From assembly GCF_036588685.1 (NCBI RefSeq), contig NC_086383.1:35162171-35226170 (forward strand): a DNA stretch of 64,000 nucleotides. Direction: 5' to 3'. The position numbers and the translations under genes were made by a program. Below the pieces are notes generated by a model. The model was not told where the DNA came from. It did no database searches and was given only the letters and a program-made list of their open reading frames with translations. Origin of the DNA: Mytilus trossulus. Its lineage: Eukaryota > Mollusca > Bivalvia > Mytilida > Mytilidae. Of the stretch, positions 24,030 to 36,995 are shown in pieces (position 1 is the first letter of the stretch; each line of letters opens with the position of its first letter).

Positions 24030-24120
24030 AATTGAGAATGGAAATGGGGAATGTGTCAAAGAGACAACAACCCGACCAAATAAAAAAAACAACAGCAGAA
24101 GGTCACCAAACGCATAGCAA
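24030..24120. repeat. Dispersed mussel repeat (AGAGACAACAACCCGACC family)
   Basis: The motif GAGACAACAACCCGACCAAA is shared with variants at 3800-3850, 51180-51215 and 60940-60980. Confidence 0.6.
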
Positions 24121-24888
24121 TACGCACATTAAAATTCAGTTCAAGAGAAGTCCGAGTCTGATGTCAGAAGATGTAACTAAAGAAAATAAACAAAATGACA
24201 ATAATACATAAATAACAACAGACTACTAGCAGTTAACTGACATGCCAGCTCCAGACTTCAATTAAACTGACTGAAAGATTATGATTTCATCATATGAACA
24301 TCAGGCACAATCCTTCCCGTTAGGGGTTTATTATCATACCATCATAACATATATGAGAAGAACATAACCCGTGTCATGCCAACAACTGTTTTTAGAATAA
24401 ATGTGTTTAGTTCCGACGCAAAGTCTTTTTTCACTCAACTAGCACACAATTTATTGAGGGGCCAGATCAGGACCACCTCTACTCCGGGTAGTAGATTTTT
24501 CTAGCCGCGTTAACGACCCATTGTGGACGTCGGCTGCTCTTTGGTTTGGGTTTTTGTCTCTTTTATACATTCTTTGACATATTCCCAATTTACATTCTCA
24601 GTCTATTACCAAATTGATTTACGCACTATTTGAATAATGATATTTGTGTATTTATGTTTTCTTTTCCATTTACCCAGATCAAATATCAAAATATTATAAA
24701 AATACATAAACAAAATTGCATATCATCTCGGATTTTTCATAGATATGAAACATTTACAATTTTTAAACATAACAATATTCTACTACTCACATGGAAAAGC
24801 GCCACAGCAGAATAAAATAGGTTAAGCCCCAGTCCCAATAGACCACGATCGCACCATGCTTAAAAATATCAAAAAATAAATTCAGATT

Positions 24889-25160
24889 GTGGTAAGGTCG
24901 CGGTATGAGTGGCATGACAATGTAAATTTTTGTTGCTTTTACAATGCTACTACGCCCTGGGTGCGCTTCTACAACAATCCCGCTATGATAATACCACGTT
25001 CTCACCACGCTTATTCTGAGACCTCACTTCGATTATCAAGATCTTTCTACGCTCATTGCGTCCTCACTTTTACCACGCTTCCACTACGATTACAGCACGC
25101 TCTTACAACGACCATACTAGGATCATGCCACGTCCATACGCGATCTTACTATTCGCACCC
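24889..25160. repeat. Degenerate 9-bp-scale array of TACCACGnTC units
   Basis: Repeated motifs such as ACCACGTTCTCACCACGCTT, CTTCCACTACGAT and CATGCCACGTCCATACGCG recur with roughly 9-bp spacing but heavy decay. Motifs of the opposite orientation (GTATGAACGTAGTC, GCGTGGTATAAGCGTG) appear at 25520-25640, so the pair may be ends of one decayed element. Short ORFs across the array are a by-product of the period being a multiple of three. Confidence 0.5.
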
Positions 25161-25659
25161 AGCAATAACATCAACATCGTGTTTCATATAAATACTTTTT
25201 CATTCCTTCTTTTTCTCATTGATACGTAGATTTTCTCGAAAACACAGCTGTCATGCAACCAAATCTACGTAAAGGTAAGGTTAAAGATAGAGGCAAAAGG
25301 AAATCTGGTAGTAACGAATCATAAGAGGGTAAATGACGGACCGATCAATGCGACCTCAAACACAACTAAGTTCTGGTCCATCAAGATAAAATTACAAAGG
25401 TTTCAGTGAACGACACAGATTTGTCAAGAATGATTGAGACGTTGGAGATAAAAGGACAAGAGGTCCAAATTACATACAGACAGCTGGCAGCCTTTTATAT
25501 GACAATTACAATGAGGATGATGATCGAGGTATGAACGTAGTCGGGCCGTAAGAACAGCGTGATGATGATGGCAGTGGCGTACTTAAATCATACTATGGGT
25601 TTTGAACAGCGTGGTATAAGCGTGAATTTATTATCATTTATGTCAATAACAAAATGATA

Positions 25660-28550
25660 CTAAAAAATTTGCAATTTACAGAACATGTATTTATTTTAAA
25701 AAAAATAGCATTTGATATAAGGTAAATAAATCAATATTTTAGTTTTCAAACGACTTTTTGTTGTGTGGTCTGTGAATCTCTTCTATTTCATCAATCGACT
25801 ATGCATAAAGTTGAATATTCTAAAAGAATTAATGTGAAATGTTATTTTTACGAGATTTTATTGAAAAGACAGAAAAACACACGTATTTTGTTGACAGAGA
25901 CTCTCTTTATATTGACATATGTGATAGTAAAAATGTCACACGAAACATTGGATCAACAGAATTGTAATTCACCAATATGCTTATATTCAATGGGAGATTG
26001 ACAAGTGATTGCCTTGGTTATTTTACATGTTTTTCAAACACTTTCAAACTAGCATTGAAGATCACGCAAATGTCACGGACATACTCCTGTCCTCAGTATA
26101 CTAGATTAAATCAGACATAGATAGCTTTTCTTGTTTTAATCAGAAGAAAGAATAAGATGATTAAATAGCAACAAATGCAAATTTATAAATAATTCGAAAA
26201 AAATAATAGTTGAGTCATATGGCAAACGTTTTTTCAATTGTCTATTGAATCCCAGGCATAGATAACCTTAGACTTTTTGGCACAACTTGTTTGATTTTTG
26301 TGTCATCAATACTCTTTAACTTCTGAGTATTTTGATCTGAGCGTCACTGATGAGGCTGATGAAGATAATACGCGTGTTTGACGCCTGGTAACTTTGATTA
26401 CTATTAGCATGTCGAAATGTAACATTGTAGTGTTTATATATGTATTTCTCTGTTCTGAATGTTCTTGCATTTATTTGTACTTTAGTAATGTCGTTTTAGT
26501 CTTCTATTTAACATTGCCATACACGCGTGATGTTTGACTCGCCACAAAACCAGCGTCATCCAACCGTTTTTCCTTAAATTTCCTGTACCCAGTCAGGAAA
26601 ATGGCAGTTGTTATCTCATAATTCGTGAATTTGTTAGTTACATTGTCATTTGTTTTTTTTGTTGTTGCGATTTGTTGTTTCTGTTGTTTTGTTGTTTTCT
26701 TTTTATAATTTTCGTCTTCCCCTCGGTTTCAAATTGTTACCCGGAATTGATTCTCTCTCAATAAATTCATGCATTTCGACCAGCGGTATACTACTGTTGC
26801 TTTTATTTACTAATTCGCGGGAAGTATTTTCCAGATCATAGATGTGAAATTAAAAGAGAATGCTTTTTTTCATTAAAGTCGTTCGCTGAAACTGCAAAAA
26901 ATAATAATCTAGACTTCACCAAGCTCTCCTTGTCGGTCTCATAGTCAGAGGTCATATATATTACCCCGTATGGACATACGCCAGTAATTGAATATATGCA
27001 AACCAGCATGGAAATAAATGCTGAAATGGGAAGTCAACAGCTGTTTTGATAAAAAAGAAATGTTATAGATGAGAAGAGGAAACTACTGAGATTATGAAGT
27101 ACAAAACTACATCGCGCTTCTTGTAGACAAATCAGAAACAAACATTTACATAGCAAAGTGTTACATGTATATAGATAATGCAGAAATGGTAACAAAGACC
27201 CTTTAGTGTCTTTGAGAAAGAAATATTCGCGTGTTAGTTATTCATTGATTGATTAAAATGACATGCCATAAGATTTATGGAATGTGGTTAAAAAGACAAT
27301 CATAATTACACTTTCTACTTGAAATCACCTTATCTTTTTTATTGTGATCGTGTTGCAAATTCTCTGTTTTTCTATGTTTCGTTTCGTAGACTTTTATTTT
27401 TGTTTTTGACCCATTTAAACATATTCCTATGATATCAAAACCAATAATGATCGTAAGACTGTTATGATAATCTGCTGTCTAATCATCCATTTGGAGCATC
27501 ATCTTACGAAAGGCTTTATGTGATCGTCGCCTACCGCAGGTTCAGAGCAAACAGTGTTGTATAAATCAACAAATTATCTAACATTCATGTACCAAAGTGA
27601 CGTTTACTAGAAATTGGAATAATAAGGCAAAATTACATGTACAGTGTAAAATTTTAAGAAGGAGCAGTTTTTATGTCAGTTTACAGATTTCTTGTTAGAG
27701 TGGACACTTATTAAAACCATGACCTCATCAATATTTCCTTTACTTATCATGCTTATATACAAGACTTTAATTTCTAATAATTCGAATCAATACAGGTTGA
27801 AACGTATTATCAAGAATAAATAATTTTCAAATTTACATTAGCTATGCCTGCGCTGATATATGGATAACGAAACATATATTTGTAAAAACAGTATAACGGG
27901 AAATAAAGCTTGATAAAAAGAAGGAAATAATGGTTAAATTGCCAATGACACAACTTATTATACAAGGTTAAATGACGCAGAAGTAAGAAACTATAGGTCA
28001 CGAATATGCTTCAAAACATGTAACCATGGCAAATGAAATCAATTTTGTTTTACATAATGACATACCTGACCAGTATATAACACAAATCTGCTCTCTCAAT
28101 GCAAGCGTTACTAGCATATGTCCAATCACGACTTGAGATAAAATTCCTGAATTACTAAGTGATATCACAACTAAATATGTCATACTGAAGGAAAATCCGG
28201 CACAAAGATAAAGGTGTACTGTCAAAAATTGAATATTTTTATTGGATATTATTTTGCAGTCTATATATTCGCATATCTCAACAATTTTATCAGAAACAGT
28301 TTTGGGAGAAGAAATGTATTTACATAAAGGGGGGTTTCATTTAAACAAGTCAAATGCTCGACTAAAACTTCTTAAAAATAACTTATATTTTAATTCAATA
28401 CAGGTATTTTCATGTAAAAACATGATCATAGGTGCAAACCCTTTAACAAAGAGCTGATGTCATCACTATCTTCATCTCTGTGCTGACATAGGTTGTATGT
28501 TTGCATAAGTTTGTACTTGGATGGATGTTCAGATTATAGCTACTAGTATA
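25660..28550. other. No gene seen apart from a decayed hammerhead
   Basis: AT-rich sequence. Short ORFs here lack splice support or known motifs. Confidence 0.45.
26341..26386 (+). ncRNA. Hammerhead ribozyme remnant, core mutated
   Basis: Shares GAGCGTCACTGATGAG with the intact copy at 19580. The stem II and GAAAC region is changed (GATAATAC), so the catalytic GAA is lost. Predicted inactive. Confidence 0.6.
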
Positions 28551-28564
28551 TTAGTTTAAAATAT

Positions 28565-28680
28565 CCGGGTTACAAACTAAACCTGAGGAAAACGCATCAA
28601 ATAAAATAGGAGAACTACGACACAACAGAATCACAACATTACAGTGTAACACACACAGAAACGAACAATAGTATAGCAAT
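28565..28680. repeat. Dispersed mussel repeat
   Basis: Related to 22040-22180 (AAACGCATCAAATA, GGAGAACTACGACACAAC). Confidence 0.55.
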
Positions 28681-28689
28681 GGTAATTTT

Positions 28690-29735
28690 TGTCAAGCTTG
28701 CAACTTTTGTTGCAGAAAGCTCGACATAGGGATAGTGATCAGGCGGCGGCGACTACGGCGGCTGTGTTAGTTTACTTTTTAAAAACTTTATATTTGAGAA
28801 GCTGGAAGCCCTGGATGCTTCATACTTTGTATAAAGATGCCTCATGCTACGAAGTTTACGTCAATCACATGTCCAATGTCCTTGACCTCATTTTCATAGT
28901 TCAGTAACCACTTGAAAAAAAAAGTGTTTTTGTAATGTTGAATTCTCTCTTATTATAAGTAAAAGGATAATTATATTTGGTATGTGCGTATCTTGCAAGG
29001 TCCTAATGCCCGTCAAACAGTTTTCACTTGACCTCGACCTCATTTCATGGATCAGTGAACAAGGTTAAGTTTTGGTGGTCAAGTCAATATCTCAGTTACA
29101 ATAAGCAATAGGGATAGGATATTCGGTGCATGGAAGGACTGTAAGGTGTACATGTCAGACTGGCAGGTGTCATCTGACCTTGACCTCATTTTCATGGTTC
29201 AGTGTTTATAGTTAAGTTTTTGTGTTTTAGTCTGTTTTTCTCATACTTTATGCAAAAGAACTACTATATTTGTTGTATGGAATGATTGTAAGATGTACAT
29301 GTCTAGCGGGCATATGTCATCTGACCTTATTTTCATGGTTGAGTGGTCAAAGTTAAGTTTTTGAGTTTAGGTCTTTTTATATAATACTATATGCCGTAGG
29401 TCAACTATATTTAGTGTATGGAAATAATTTATGACCTATATGTCAGTCGCGCAAATTTTTTTTTACCTCGACCTCATTTTCACGGTTCATTGCTCAGTGT
29501 TAAGTTTTTGTGTTTTGGTCTATTTTTCTTAGACTATAAGTAATAGGTCATCTATATATATTGTTGTATGGAAGCATTATTAGCTGTACATGCATGTCTG
29601 CCTGGCATGGTTTATCTGACCTCAACCTCGTTTTCATGGTTCATTGGTCTTTGTTTAGTTATCTTGGTTAATTTTAAGTTTATGAGACGGTTTTTAATAA
29701 AGCTTTATACTTAAGACTATCAACATAATATCAAT
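28690..29735 (+). mobile_element. Non-autonomous element with a core of about six tandem units of about 150 bp
   Basis: A unique left end (AGCTCGACATAGGGATAGTG at 28719-28738, then a CGG-rich stretch) leads into about six units. Each starts near TGACCTTGACCTCATTTTCA, with equivalent points near 28889, 29041, 29187, 29338, 29475 and 29629, so unit length is about 137-154 bp. The right end (AAGACTATCAACATAATATC) closes it. The same core and right end recur at 46370-46640. The layout (unique ends plus tandem core) fits the pearl/Helitron-like bivalve elements whose cores relate to 160-bp satellites. That family link is from memory. Confidence 0.75.
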
Positions 29736-29739
29736 GATT

Positions 29740-29986
29740 AAAAGATAAGATTTATTTTATTAAAGTGTCACCATCCATTACAATATCAATATATATATAT
29801 ACATGTACACATAAAGTCATAAGAACCTAACATTTAAGTAAAAGGATGCCAGCCGAAAACGACTTATGAGACACTATCATTAAAACAAACATCTAATACA
29901 TACATAAAAGGACAGCTTTGATACGTTTAAAATGTATTTCGTAAATTAAAAAAAAAATAACAAAAATAACAAAACATATATAGTTT
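29740..29986 (-). mobile_element. 3' tail of the LINE
   Basis: Non-coding sequence between the RT stop and the abutting tandem-core element. On the minus strand it ends in AATAAAATAAATCTTATC, a typical A/T-rich non-LTR tail. Confidence 0.55.
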
Positions 29987-32101
29987 CTAGATGACATGTT
30001 TTCGTCGATAAAACATATGATAAACGGAACTAGCTAAAAGAGGAACCATATTCTCATTACACATAAGATAACGAACTTTTTCAATATCACATAAATTCTC
30101 AAAATCAACATTTAAAAGACAGGCTTTGGCATATAATTCATGTCTGATATCAGAGTAAAAACAACAATTAAAAAGAAAGTGTTTTTCATCTTCAATTTGG
30201 CTACTATCACAAAAAATACATAAACGGTCTTGTAGAGGTTTTGGTTGTCTAGCATATCGACCTGTTTCAACTTTAAGTTGTAACGAACCAGCTCTGAATA
30301 GTGACAAAATTCGTCGGTGGCATCTATTATTTACTACCTTTACATAAGGCTCCGTACCAATACAAGTTTTAAACAATCTATAAAATCTTAATCTATTACC
30401 ATTGACATTATTTGTATCATTCCATACTTCATGGTGCCAATATTCTTTTTCAAAAGTTTGTATAGAGTCCCATACATTACTAATATTAATTTCATCTTCT
30501 ACATTTATAATCAAACTATATTTACGAGCTAACTGTAAAACTCTATAATCCCATGACAATTTTCTTCTAATCGCCCAGGTATGAACCTTTTTACATATAT
30601 TACTAGTATTGTCACATTTTAGACGATTCCAAAGTTTAAAAACTGCAACTTTTAGTAGTGCATCGCCTGATAAAAAACCCATATCACCTCTAGCAGCTAA
30701 GTTGCTGCTTGTTTTGCTTAAGCCTAAGCAAAATTTAAAAGCATTGTTTTGCAAATTATTTATACAATTATGTATATTAATGCTCCATACACCGGAAGCA
30801 TATGCAAAAATAGGTTTGACTAAAGTGTCATATAATTTAGTAAATACATCAAAATTCATACCACCAGTTTTACAAAATTTTGCTTTAATAACACCAAGAA
30901 CTCTATTAGCTGATTTATACAATTCTTTGGCAATTATAGAATAGTCTGAAAATTCATTTAAAAGTACACCAAGATATTTATAACAAGCATATTCAAGACA
31001 AAGTTCGCCACATTTGAACTGAGAATTACTTCTTAGTACAGATTTATTTCTAAAATGAACAATTTTGGTTTTGTTTTTATTTAGAGTTAATCTCCACTTT
31101 TCACACCACTTATTTAAAATGTCCAACTACTTTTGCAGTTTCTCTGCATCAGGTGCAATCAATGCAATATCATCAGCATATAATAACATAGAGACCATTA
31201 TGTCATCTATTTGAATGCCACAATTTGCTTCTTTAATATCTGAGACTAAATCATTTACATAGATAGAAAATAAAGTCGGCGATAAAACACAGCCTTGTTT
31301 TACACCAAGAGCAACAGGAAAAAAGTTATTTACTCTGACTGCACAATTGACATTACTGTATAAAGAAGTAATACAATTTAAAAATATACCGCTAAAACCA
31401 TTTTTTTTCAATTTAAATAGTAGACAGTCTCTATCAACGGTATCAAATGCTTTCTTTGCGTCAACAAAACATACAAATGTATCCTTTTTTGCATTTTTTC
31501 TACTTTTAACAATATTATCTAATACGTAAACATGATCTGTACAGTTTCTACCTTTTCGAAAACCGTTCTGTTCATCACATAAAATTTCATTTTCATTAAG
31601 CCATTTATTTAAACGCTTATTCAAAATGTCAGCAAAAATTTTACATGGGATAGATAAAATAGTTATACCTCTATATGACATAGGATCGAATTTACAACCA
31701 CTATCATTTTTTGGAATAGGATTAATAATTCCATTTAACCATAAATCAGGCACTTTACCATTTTGAAAGCAGAATGAAATAAGTTTAAATAACAGGTCTA
31801 TACATATGCTATTACGTAAACTTTCCGCAGGAATATAATCAAAACCGACTGCTTCATTCAATTTAGTCCTATTTACAGCGTCAATGACATCTTGTTTTGT
31901 AACAGGGCAGTTCAAAGTGTCACAGTTCCTAGTCGGGAAAACATGATTGTTTGCCTTTACCCAGTCTAAATGATTGTTATCAAAGTTGCCATTATCACCA
32001 GAATTAAATAGTTTTTCATAATCTGTTTTCCATTTGTCCAGGACAACATCAACATCACTACTAAAGCCTTCATCTGTTTTTAGTAAAAAAGGCGAGACAT
32101 T
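29987..32101 (-). pseudogene. Non-LTR retrotransposon (LINE) reverse transcriptase, 5'-truncated, one internal stop
   Basis: One reading frame of about 705 codons runs from 32101 to 29987, interrupted only by a TAG at 31127-31129. RT motif A is FVDAKKAFDTV, motif B is GVKQGCVLSPTLFS and motif C is LLYADDIALIA. The stop falls just after motif C, in the conserved L-W-C-W thumb segment. A C-terminal zinc-knuckle-like CIFC...HFLFNC ends the protein. The endonuclease domain expected upstream is missing, and the frame meets a TGA at 32102-32104, so the copy is 5'-truncated, as is usual for LINEs. No frameshifts are seen, so it is a fairly young dead copy. The clade (CR1, L2 or similar) is not resolved. 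It lies tail-to-tail with the tandem-core element. Confidence 0.9.
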
Positions 32102-32339
32102 TCAGCGTGTGCACTCTTGTCTTGACTTGGTATAGGACATTTTAAGAAAAAAAAGGTTAAGATGGTCTTGCATTATTCCCCTTATAAAGACTCAAATATT
32201 TAACACAGTCTACAGTTATTATGCTGACTCATCTTCATGATCCGGTAAACAATTGTCCATTAGATTGACTAAAATTCTGTCCGCAGTGAAAGAGAGTCTT
32301 TAGAAATACTGTGAAACTGTTTACTTGAGTAGTGGTATT

Positions 32340-32720
32340 ACCGTATGTGGATTCTTAAACATTCTACTGAACTTCTAGGCAATTTTAAATCTCACTCTTT
32401 TTCTGAAATTAGTTGTATCAACACTTTTGATTTTTCAACCCTTTATACCACCATTCCCGATTTGAAATAACGTTTGGATATCACAAGGCATATCTTGTTA
32501 AAAGGGACAAACAAAAAGGTAAAACATGCTACTCAGAAGAACAAGTGATCAAAATGCTGGAGTTTATTATCGACAACATATTTGTTAAAATTGGGGGTAT
32601 ACTTTTTCAACAAATTGTCGGCATTCCTTTGTGAGCAAAATCTTCTTGCAAGCCTCGTCTTATTTTCATATGAATCGGAGTTCCTTCAGACACTTGTAAA
32701 AACAAGAAGATCAAAGAAGC
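32340..32720 (+). pseudogene. Penelope-like-type reverse transcriptase fragment, decayed
   Basis: Translated in pieces, this stretch gives NFKSHSFSEI, then FDFSTLYTTIP (RT motif A with the LYT-IP form typical of Penelope-like enzymes). A later frame gives IKMLEFIIDNIF and QQIVGIP. The catalytic block after GIP is deleted, and stops and frameshifts separate the segments. A related C-terminal piece lies at 58103-58312. About 320 bp downstream on the same strand is a decayed hammerhead motif, which suits Penelope-like elements. Family assignment is by motif only. Confidence 0.65.
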
Positions 32721-33040
32721 CACACACACACACACACACCAACACACATATTTGATATTCATATACATGTATTAAAGCCTTGGTATATAATAAACATGCT
32801 CTTTTACTATTTTGATTGAAACTGGAGCTCAGCGTTCGATTGGGGCCAACAATAAAGAAACAGATTGTAATATCAAATTTATATAAAATAAATGTTTACC
32901 AAACGTTGCATGTGTTAAATTTATCTAAATATTTTCTTCTCCAAGAACTGATCACCTTTGCTGTAATTGTCAAAACCTTTCAGGGTCGATATTAGGCCCT
33001 AAATGTTTTGTATTTTGCCTTTTTAGCATTTTTAATTCGA

Positions 33041-33084
33041 GCGTCATTGATGAGTCTTTGGTAGACGAAACACACGTTTGACCT
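33041..33084 (+). ncRNA. Hammerhead ribozyme remnant downstream of RT fragment
   Basis: GCGTCA, then TTGATGA in place of CTGATGA. Stem II GTCT/AGAC, GAA and a CACACG stem III region follow. The first core base is mutated, so cleavage should be lost. Confidence 0.6.
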
Positions 33085-34160
33085 CCAAAATGAATGTCTA
33101 TGTTTTTTGGACTCTTGTGAATAGTCGTCAAATCTAAAATCATACCGGACTCATGATTTATTTATATAATAATAATCCCTTGGTTGAAAACTAGGAGTCT
33201 ATTTTAATCAATATATGATGTATATTATGCTCAATATTATGAAAGTTTTAACTATGTAACAGATGTACCAGTCAAACAGTACATTGTATCAATATTAATC
33301 TAGGTTAAATATATAATAGTATATGAATCATATATTGAATAAACATGTACATGTTTATCAACAATAGAAAAAAAAATACGCCGTCAAAATCTCGTCTGCT
33401 GATTAAGGACAACAGGGAAGAACAATATGTACAATGTACTTTAGACAACTCATTTATACGAAAATAACTATTTATAAAATGGTCTCTTTTACCAGTTTAT
33501 AATCAAGATTTTCATTAGGGGTCGTATTCGAAAAATGTTGGATAATATTGTGTCTATGAGTAGACGGGATTTAAAATACCTCCCCCCCCCAAAAAAAAAA
33601 AAAAAAAGAACAACAACAAAAAAACAGCATCAACTACAAACAACAACGAACAAAATAAAAAAAAAACGTTAACAACAAAAACATAACCCTAATATATTTA
33701 CCATAGAATGATTCTTTAACAAGTTGATCAGTCTCATTGTGTTCTTTAGTGGTCGCTAGAATTAGTCGCTAGCTTGAGTCTGGTTATATTAATAAAAAAA
33801 AAATTCAGCGTGTATAAGAAACACCATTTGGCTGTTTGCAGTCAGTTTTATTCAATTTTGATGAACCACGACAAAAATGGAGATAGGCTTACATGTGCTT
33901 TATATTCATATATTATCAATAGGATAACAATATCAACATTGAAAAATGAAAAACAGAGCAATTTTGAAGAACCATTTCTATTGACTGAGTTAGCGAACAC
34001 AAATCATTCTTATACATATATTTTATTAGATGTTGTTGGTTTTGAACTTGCGATCAGTAATTTCGATGGAGATTGTTATAACAAAAAAATAAAAAATTGG
34101 TTAAAAGAGTGGACATAGTGTTGACTGCAAATGCCACTTTAGAAAGGGTTTTATATGAAT
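33085..34160. other. No gene seen; homopolymer runs at 33583-33670
   Basis: A/T-rich with C and A runs. A 114-codon frame at 33774-34118 starts at TTG, has no recognisable motif and is not called. Confidence 0.45.
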
Positions 34161-34173
34161 CCACAATGTCTCC

Positions 34174-34327
34174 TATTGGCGGATCCAGGGGGTTGGGTTC
34201 CGGGTGTTGGAACCCCCCTTTGTTTGGCCACTCCGCGGATGAATTTGAATGGGAGCATATAGCTGGAACCCCCCTCCCCCTTTAATCTGGGTTAGGATCC
34301 CCCTTTTAAAATGACTGGATCCGCCCC
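34174..34327. mobile_element. 154-bp palindromic MITE (GGCGGATCCAG ends)
   Basis: The left end TTGGCGGATCCAG and right end CTGGATCCGCCCC form inverted repeats. The interior is rich in GGAACCCCCC and its complement. TGTCTCC flanks both sides (34167-34173 and 34328-34334) as a probable target duplication. This sequence type is widespread in invertebrate genomes and resembles hAT-derived MITEs. Confidence 0.75.
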
Positions 34328-34334
34328 TGTCTCC

Positions 34335-35735
34335 ATGTAAGGTTGCTGTCTTATTGACTCATACACTACAAATTATTTCTAAATAGTCATGTAGAAGAAA
34401 CTTATTGGTATATATCCTATCTATATTACACTTCCTACATCTTAACATTCAATAGAGGTATCTTGTATTGATGTCATAAATAGGGAATTCACCTTTGAAA
34501 ACAAATACTAATTGGTCTTAAAATAACGTACAAATGTATTACATATTTTCCGGATACATTATAATAAATACATTTTAAAAGATTGCTTAATATTTCACAT
34601 TTTTTGTCTTCCAGATTATAATAACTTGAAATTCGCCAAGGACGTTACCACAATCGATTTGAAAAAAAAGACCATTAAAAGGTATAGTGATGGTTTCCGT
34701 GTATCGTAAATTGGGAAATTGTGGCGTCATATTTTGGTAAATTTTGGCACATTAGAGGAGCGAGCTAATATCTATAATTGCCTGTAAATTTGCCCGTTTA
34801 TTGACTAAATATCAATAACCTTTTTATCAAAGTAATTTACTGACTCAAATTACCCGTTTATTGACTATAAATGCCAATAACCTTTATTTAATAGTAATTA
34901 CCTGAGTCAAATAAACAATTTCTTTAGTTGATCTTTTTGACCACATTTATATACTGTTAAGTAAATTGATATGTTTGTCAATCAGACAACTATCTCACAA
35001 ACCAAAGAACGAGGATGTAAACCAAAATAGGACATTACTCTTATAAAAATATCAACACCTAGTACACTACATGTAATAAGACCTTTTGATCAGGTCACCA
35101 ACCTCCTCCAACTCACTAAACATGCCGCCAACATTTAATTAATTCATAGAGGGCATCAACCACTAAACATCCGGACTAGATAGAAAAATCGAATCCATTT
35201 TTTAATCAAAATCGACTTAGCAAGATTTAGCTTGTAACAGATGTACAGGTCAACAATGCTTTATATCAATTCTGAATCTAGGTTAGATATATTTATATAT
35301 CGCATATACTGAATATATGTTAAGACGCAAAGGAAACTGATGCATGATCTAGCAACAACAAGGCCAGTTTAATTTTGACCGCCTGACAACTTTACGGAAA
35401 TATCAAAGTGATTATAAACAAGGACTCTGTGACGGGCAACGTATAATCTCCGTGTTTTAAAGATTTTAATGATATCAAGCCCGTCCAGTTCAAACTATTA
35501 TCACGTGGTACAATTCTCATTGACATATAATGAATATTAATTAAAAAAGCACTACTAATTTCTGGCTATGGAAAACCATTCAACCTGTTCCCGTGATGAT
35601 TCATTTGCAGGGTACAATAAAAGAAAAAGTGTACTTGTTGATATTTCTTACCAGTTTCCGATGCAAAGTTTCCGAAAGAGAGGGTAGGCTGAGGTATGAG
35701 GGTCCTATCAAAAAACTTTTCTAAAACTCTATGTA
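34335..35735. other. No gene seen
   Basis: AT-rich with a small local direct duplication near 34785-34900 (GCCCGTTTATTGACT/TACCCGTTTATTGACT). No coding signal. Confidence 0.45.
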
Positions 35736-35739
35736 CTCT

Positions 35740-35910
35740 AAAAAGAAGATTTGGTATGATTGCCAATGGTTACCAATGAGACAACTTTCCATAAGAGACC
35801 ATATGGCACAGACATCAAAGCTATAGGTCACCGTATGGCCTTCAACTATGAGCAAAGCATATGCCGCATAGTCATGTATGAAAGGCCACGAAATCACTAA
35901 TGTGCATGTT
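35740..35910. repeat. Dispersed mussel repeat (GCCAATGAGACAAC family)
   Basis: Contains GGTATGATTGCCAATG, CAATGAGACAACT, TATAGGTCACCGTATGGCCT and ATGAGCAAAGC. Matches 45868-46020 and, inverted, 52900-53010. Confidence 0.7.
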
Positions 35911-35999
35911 TGTGTGAGGGGTTACAACAATTGAAAATAATTGTTATCTTTAAGAACACAAATTTTAGGCTAAAAGAAGGGGTCATTTCCAAAATAACT

Positions 36000-36995
36000 G
36001 CACAAAAACAGACAGAAATTTAACCGCTGGTGGATAAGAATAATTTTATATTGGTGCATTATCATCGGAAAGTGAACTTACAAAGATATATAAAGTCGGA
36101 CTTTGGTATGTATGGTCAGTATAAGCCTAACACCCAGGCGGAAATAATTGAATTAAAATTGGGGGTAAAAAGTTTACAAGAATAACATTGCTAGTAAAAA
36201 GATATTTGTTAAATATAAATACAAGTAGATTGATGTTTAAAAAACGTATTACGTAAATGAGACTAGCCACAGTCGAAAATAGATGAAAAGGATTGAATGA
36301 CATGTAAAAAAACGCAACAACATCATTTTAATTTAACCAAAGGATACGTTTTTTTTTTATCTAGACGCTCGATCATAACCTTTAAAATGGTCCACAGATC
36401 AAAATCAAATTTAACAGTTTGACCACCAACTGGACCACAACAAATGAAACATTTTAAAAAAATAAAATTATTTGCCAAAAGGTATTTTCTTCAGATGTGC
36501 TATGAATTTAAATCAATACATGACGCAAATGTCCTACAAAATATGCACTTAAAAGTCAAATTTACAAATAAGGACAAAAGTCATGTGGTTTGATTATGGT
36601 ATTAAAAGAACCAATTGATCAAATACGCCGATCGACAGTCACAAACATATATATATATATATTTATTTAATAACATATATTTGTTAACTTGTTCTCTATC
36701 TGATCATGCGTGAAATATTTGCCACTGGACCATCAACAAAAATCAGTCTGTCACAAATCATGATAATACTAAAACGTTTATAAACTAATTTTTTTACAAA
36801 TTTCTCTCTGGCACTTTTCTGTTTGAATTGATTTAATATATCGAATGATTAATCCACTTATATCAGATAAGTCATTTGAAAGGCTTTGAAAAGGAATTAT
36901 TTACGACCACAAAGTATCAATGAAAATCATGTGAGAAAGTGGGACGTAATTTTCAGTCGCTCATGACTTTAACTAAATCAGGAGATTTGTATATC
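36000..36995. other. No gene seen
   Basis: AT-rich with a short AT microsatellite near 36646. Ends at the left border of duplication copy B. Confidence 0.4.

Noticed and set aside
24787..25191. Overlapping frames on both strands through the CACG array
   Set aside because: Frames stay open because the repeat period is near a multiple of three. There is no start context or homology.
33774..34118. A 114-codon plus-strand frame
   Set aside because: It starts at TTG beside an A-run, has no domain and no splice partners, and has a low-complexity neighbourhood.
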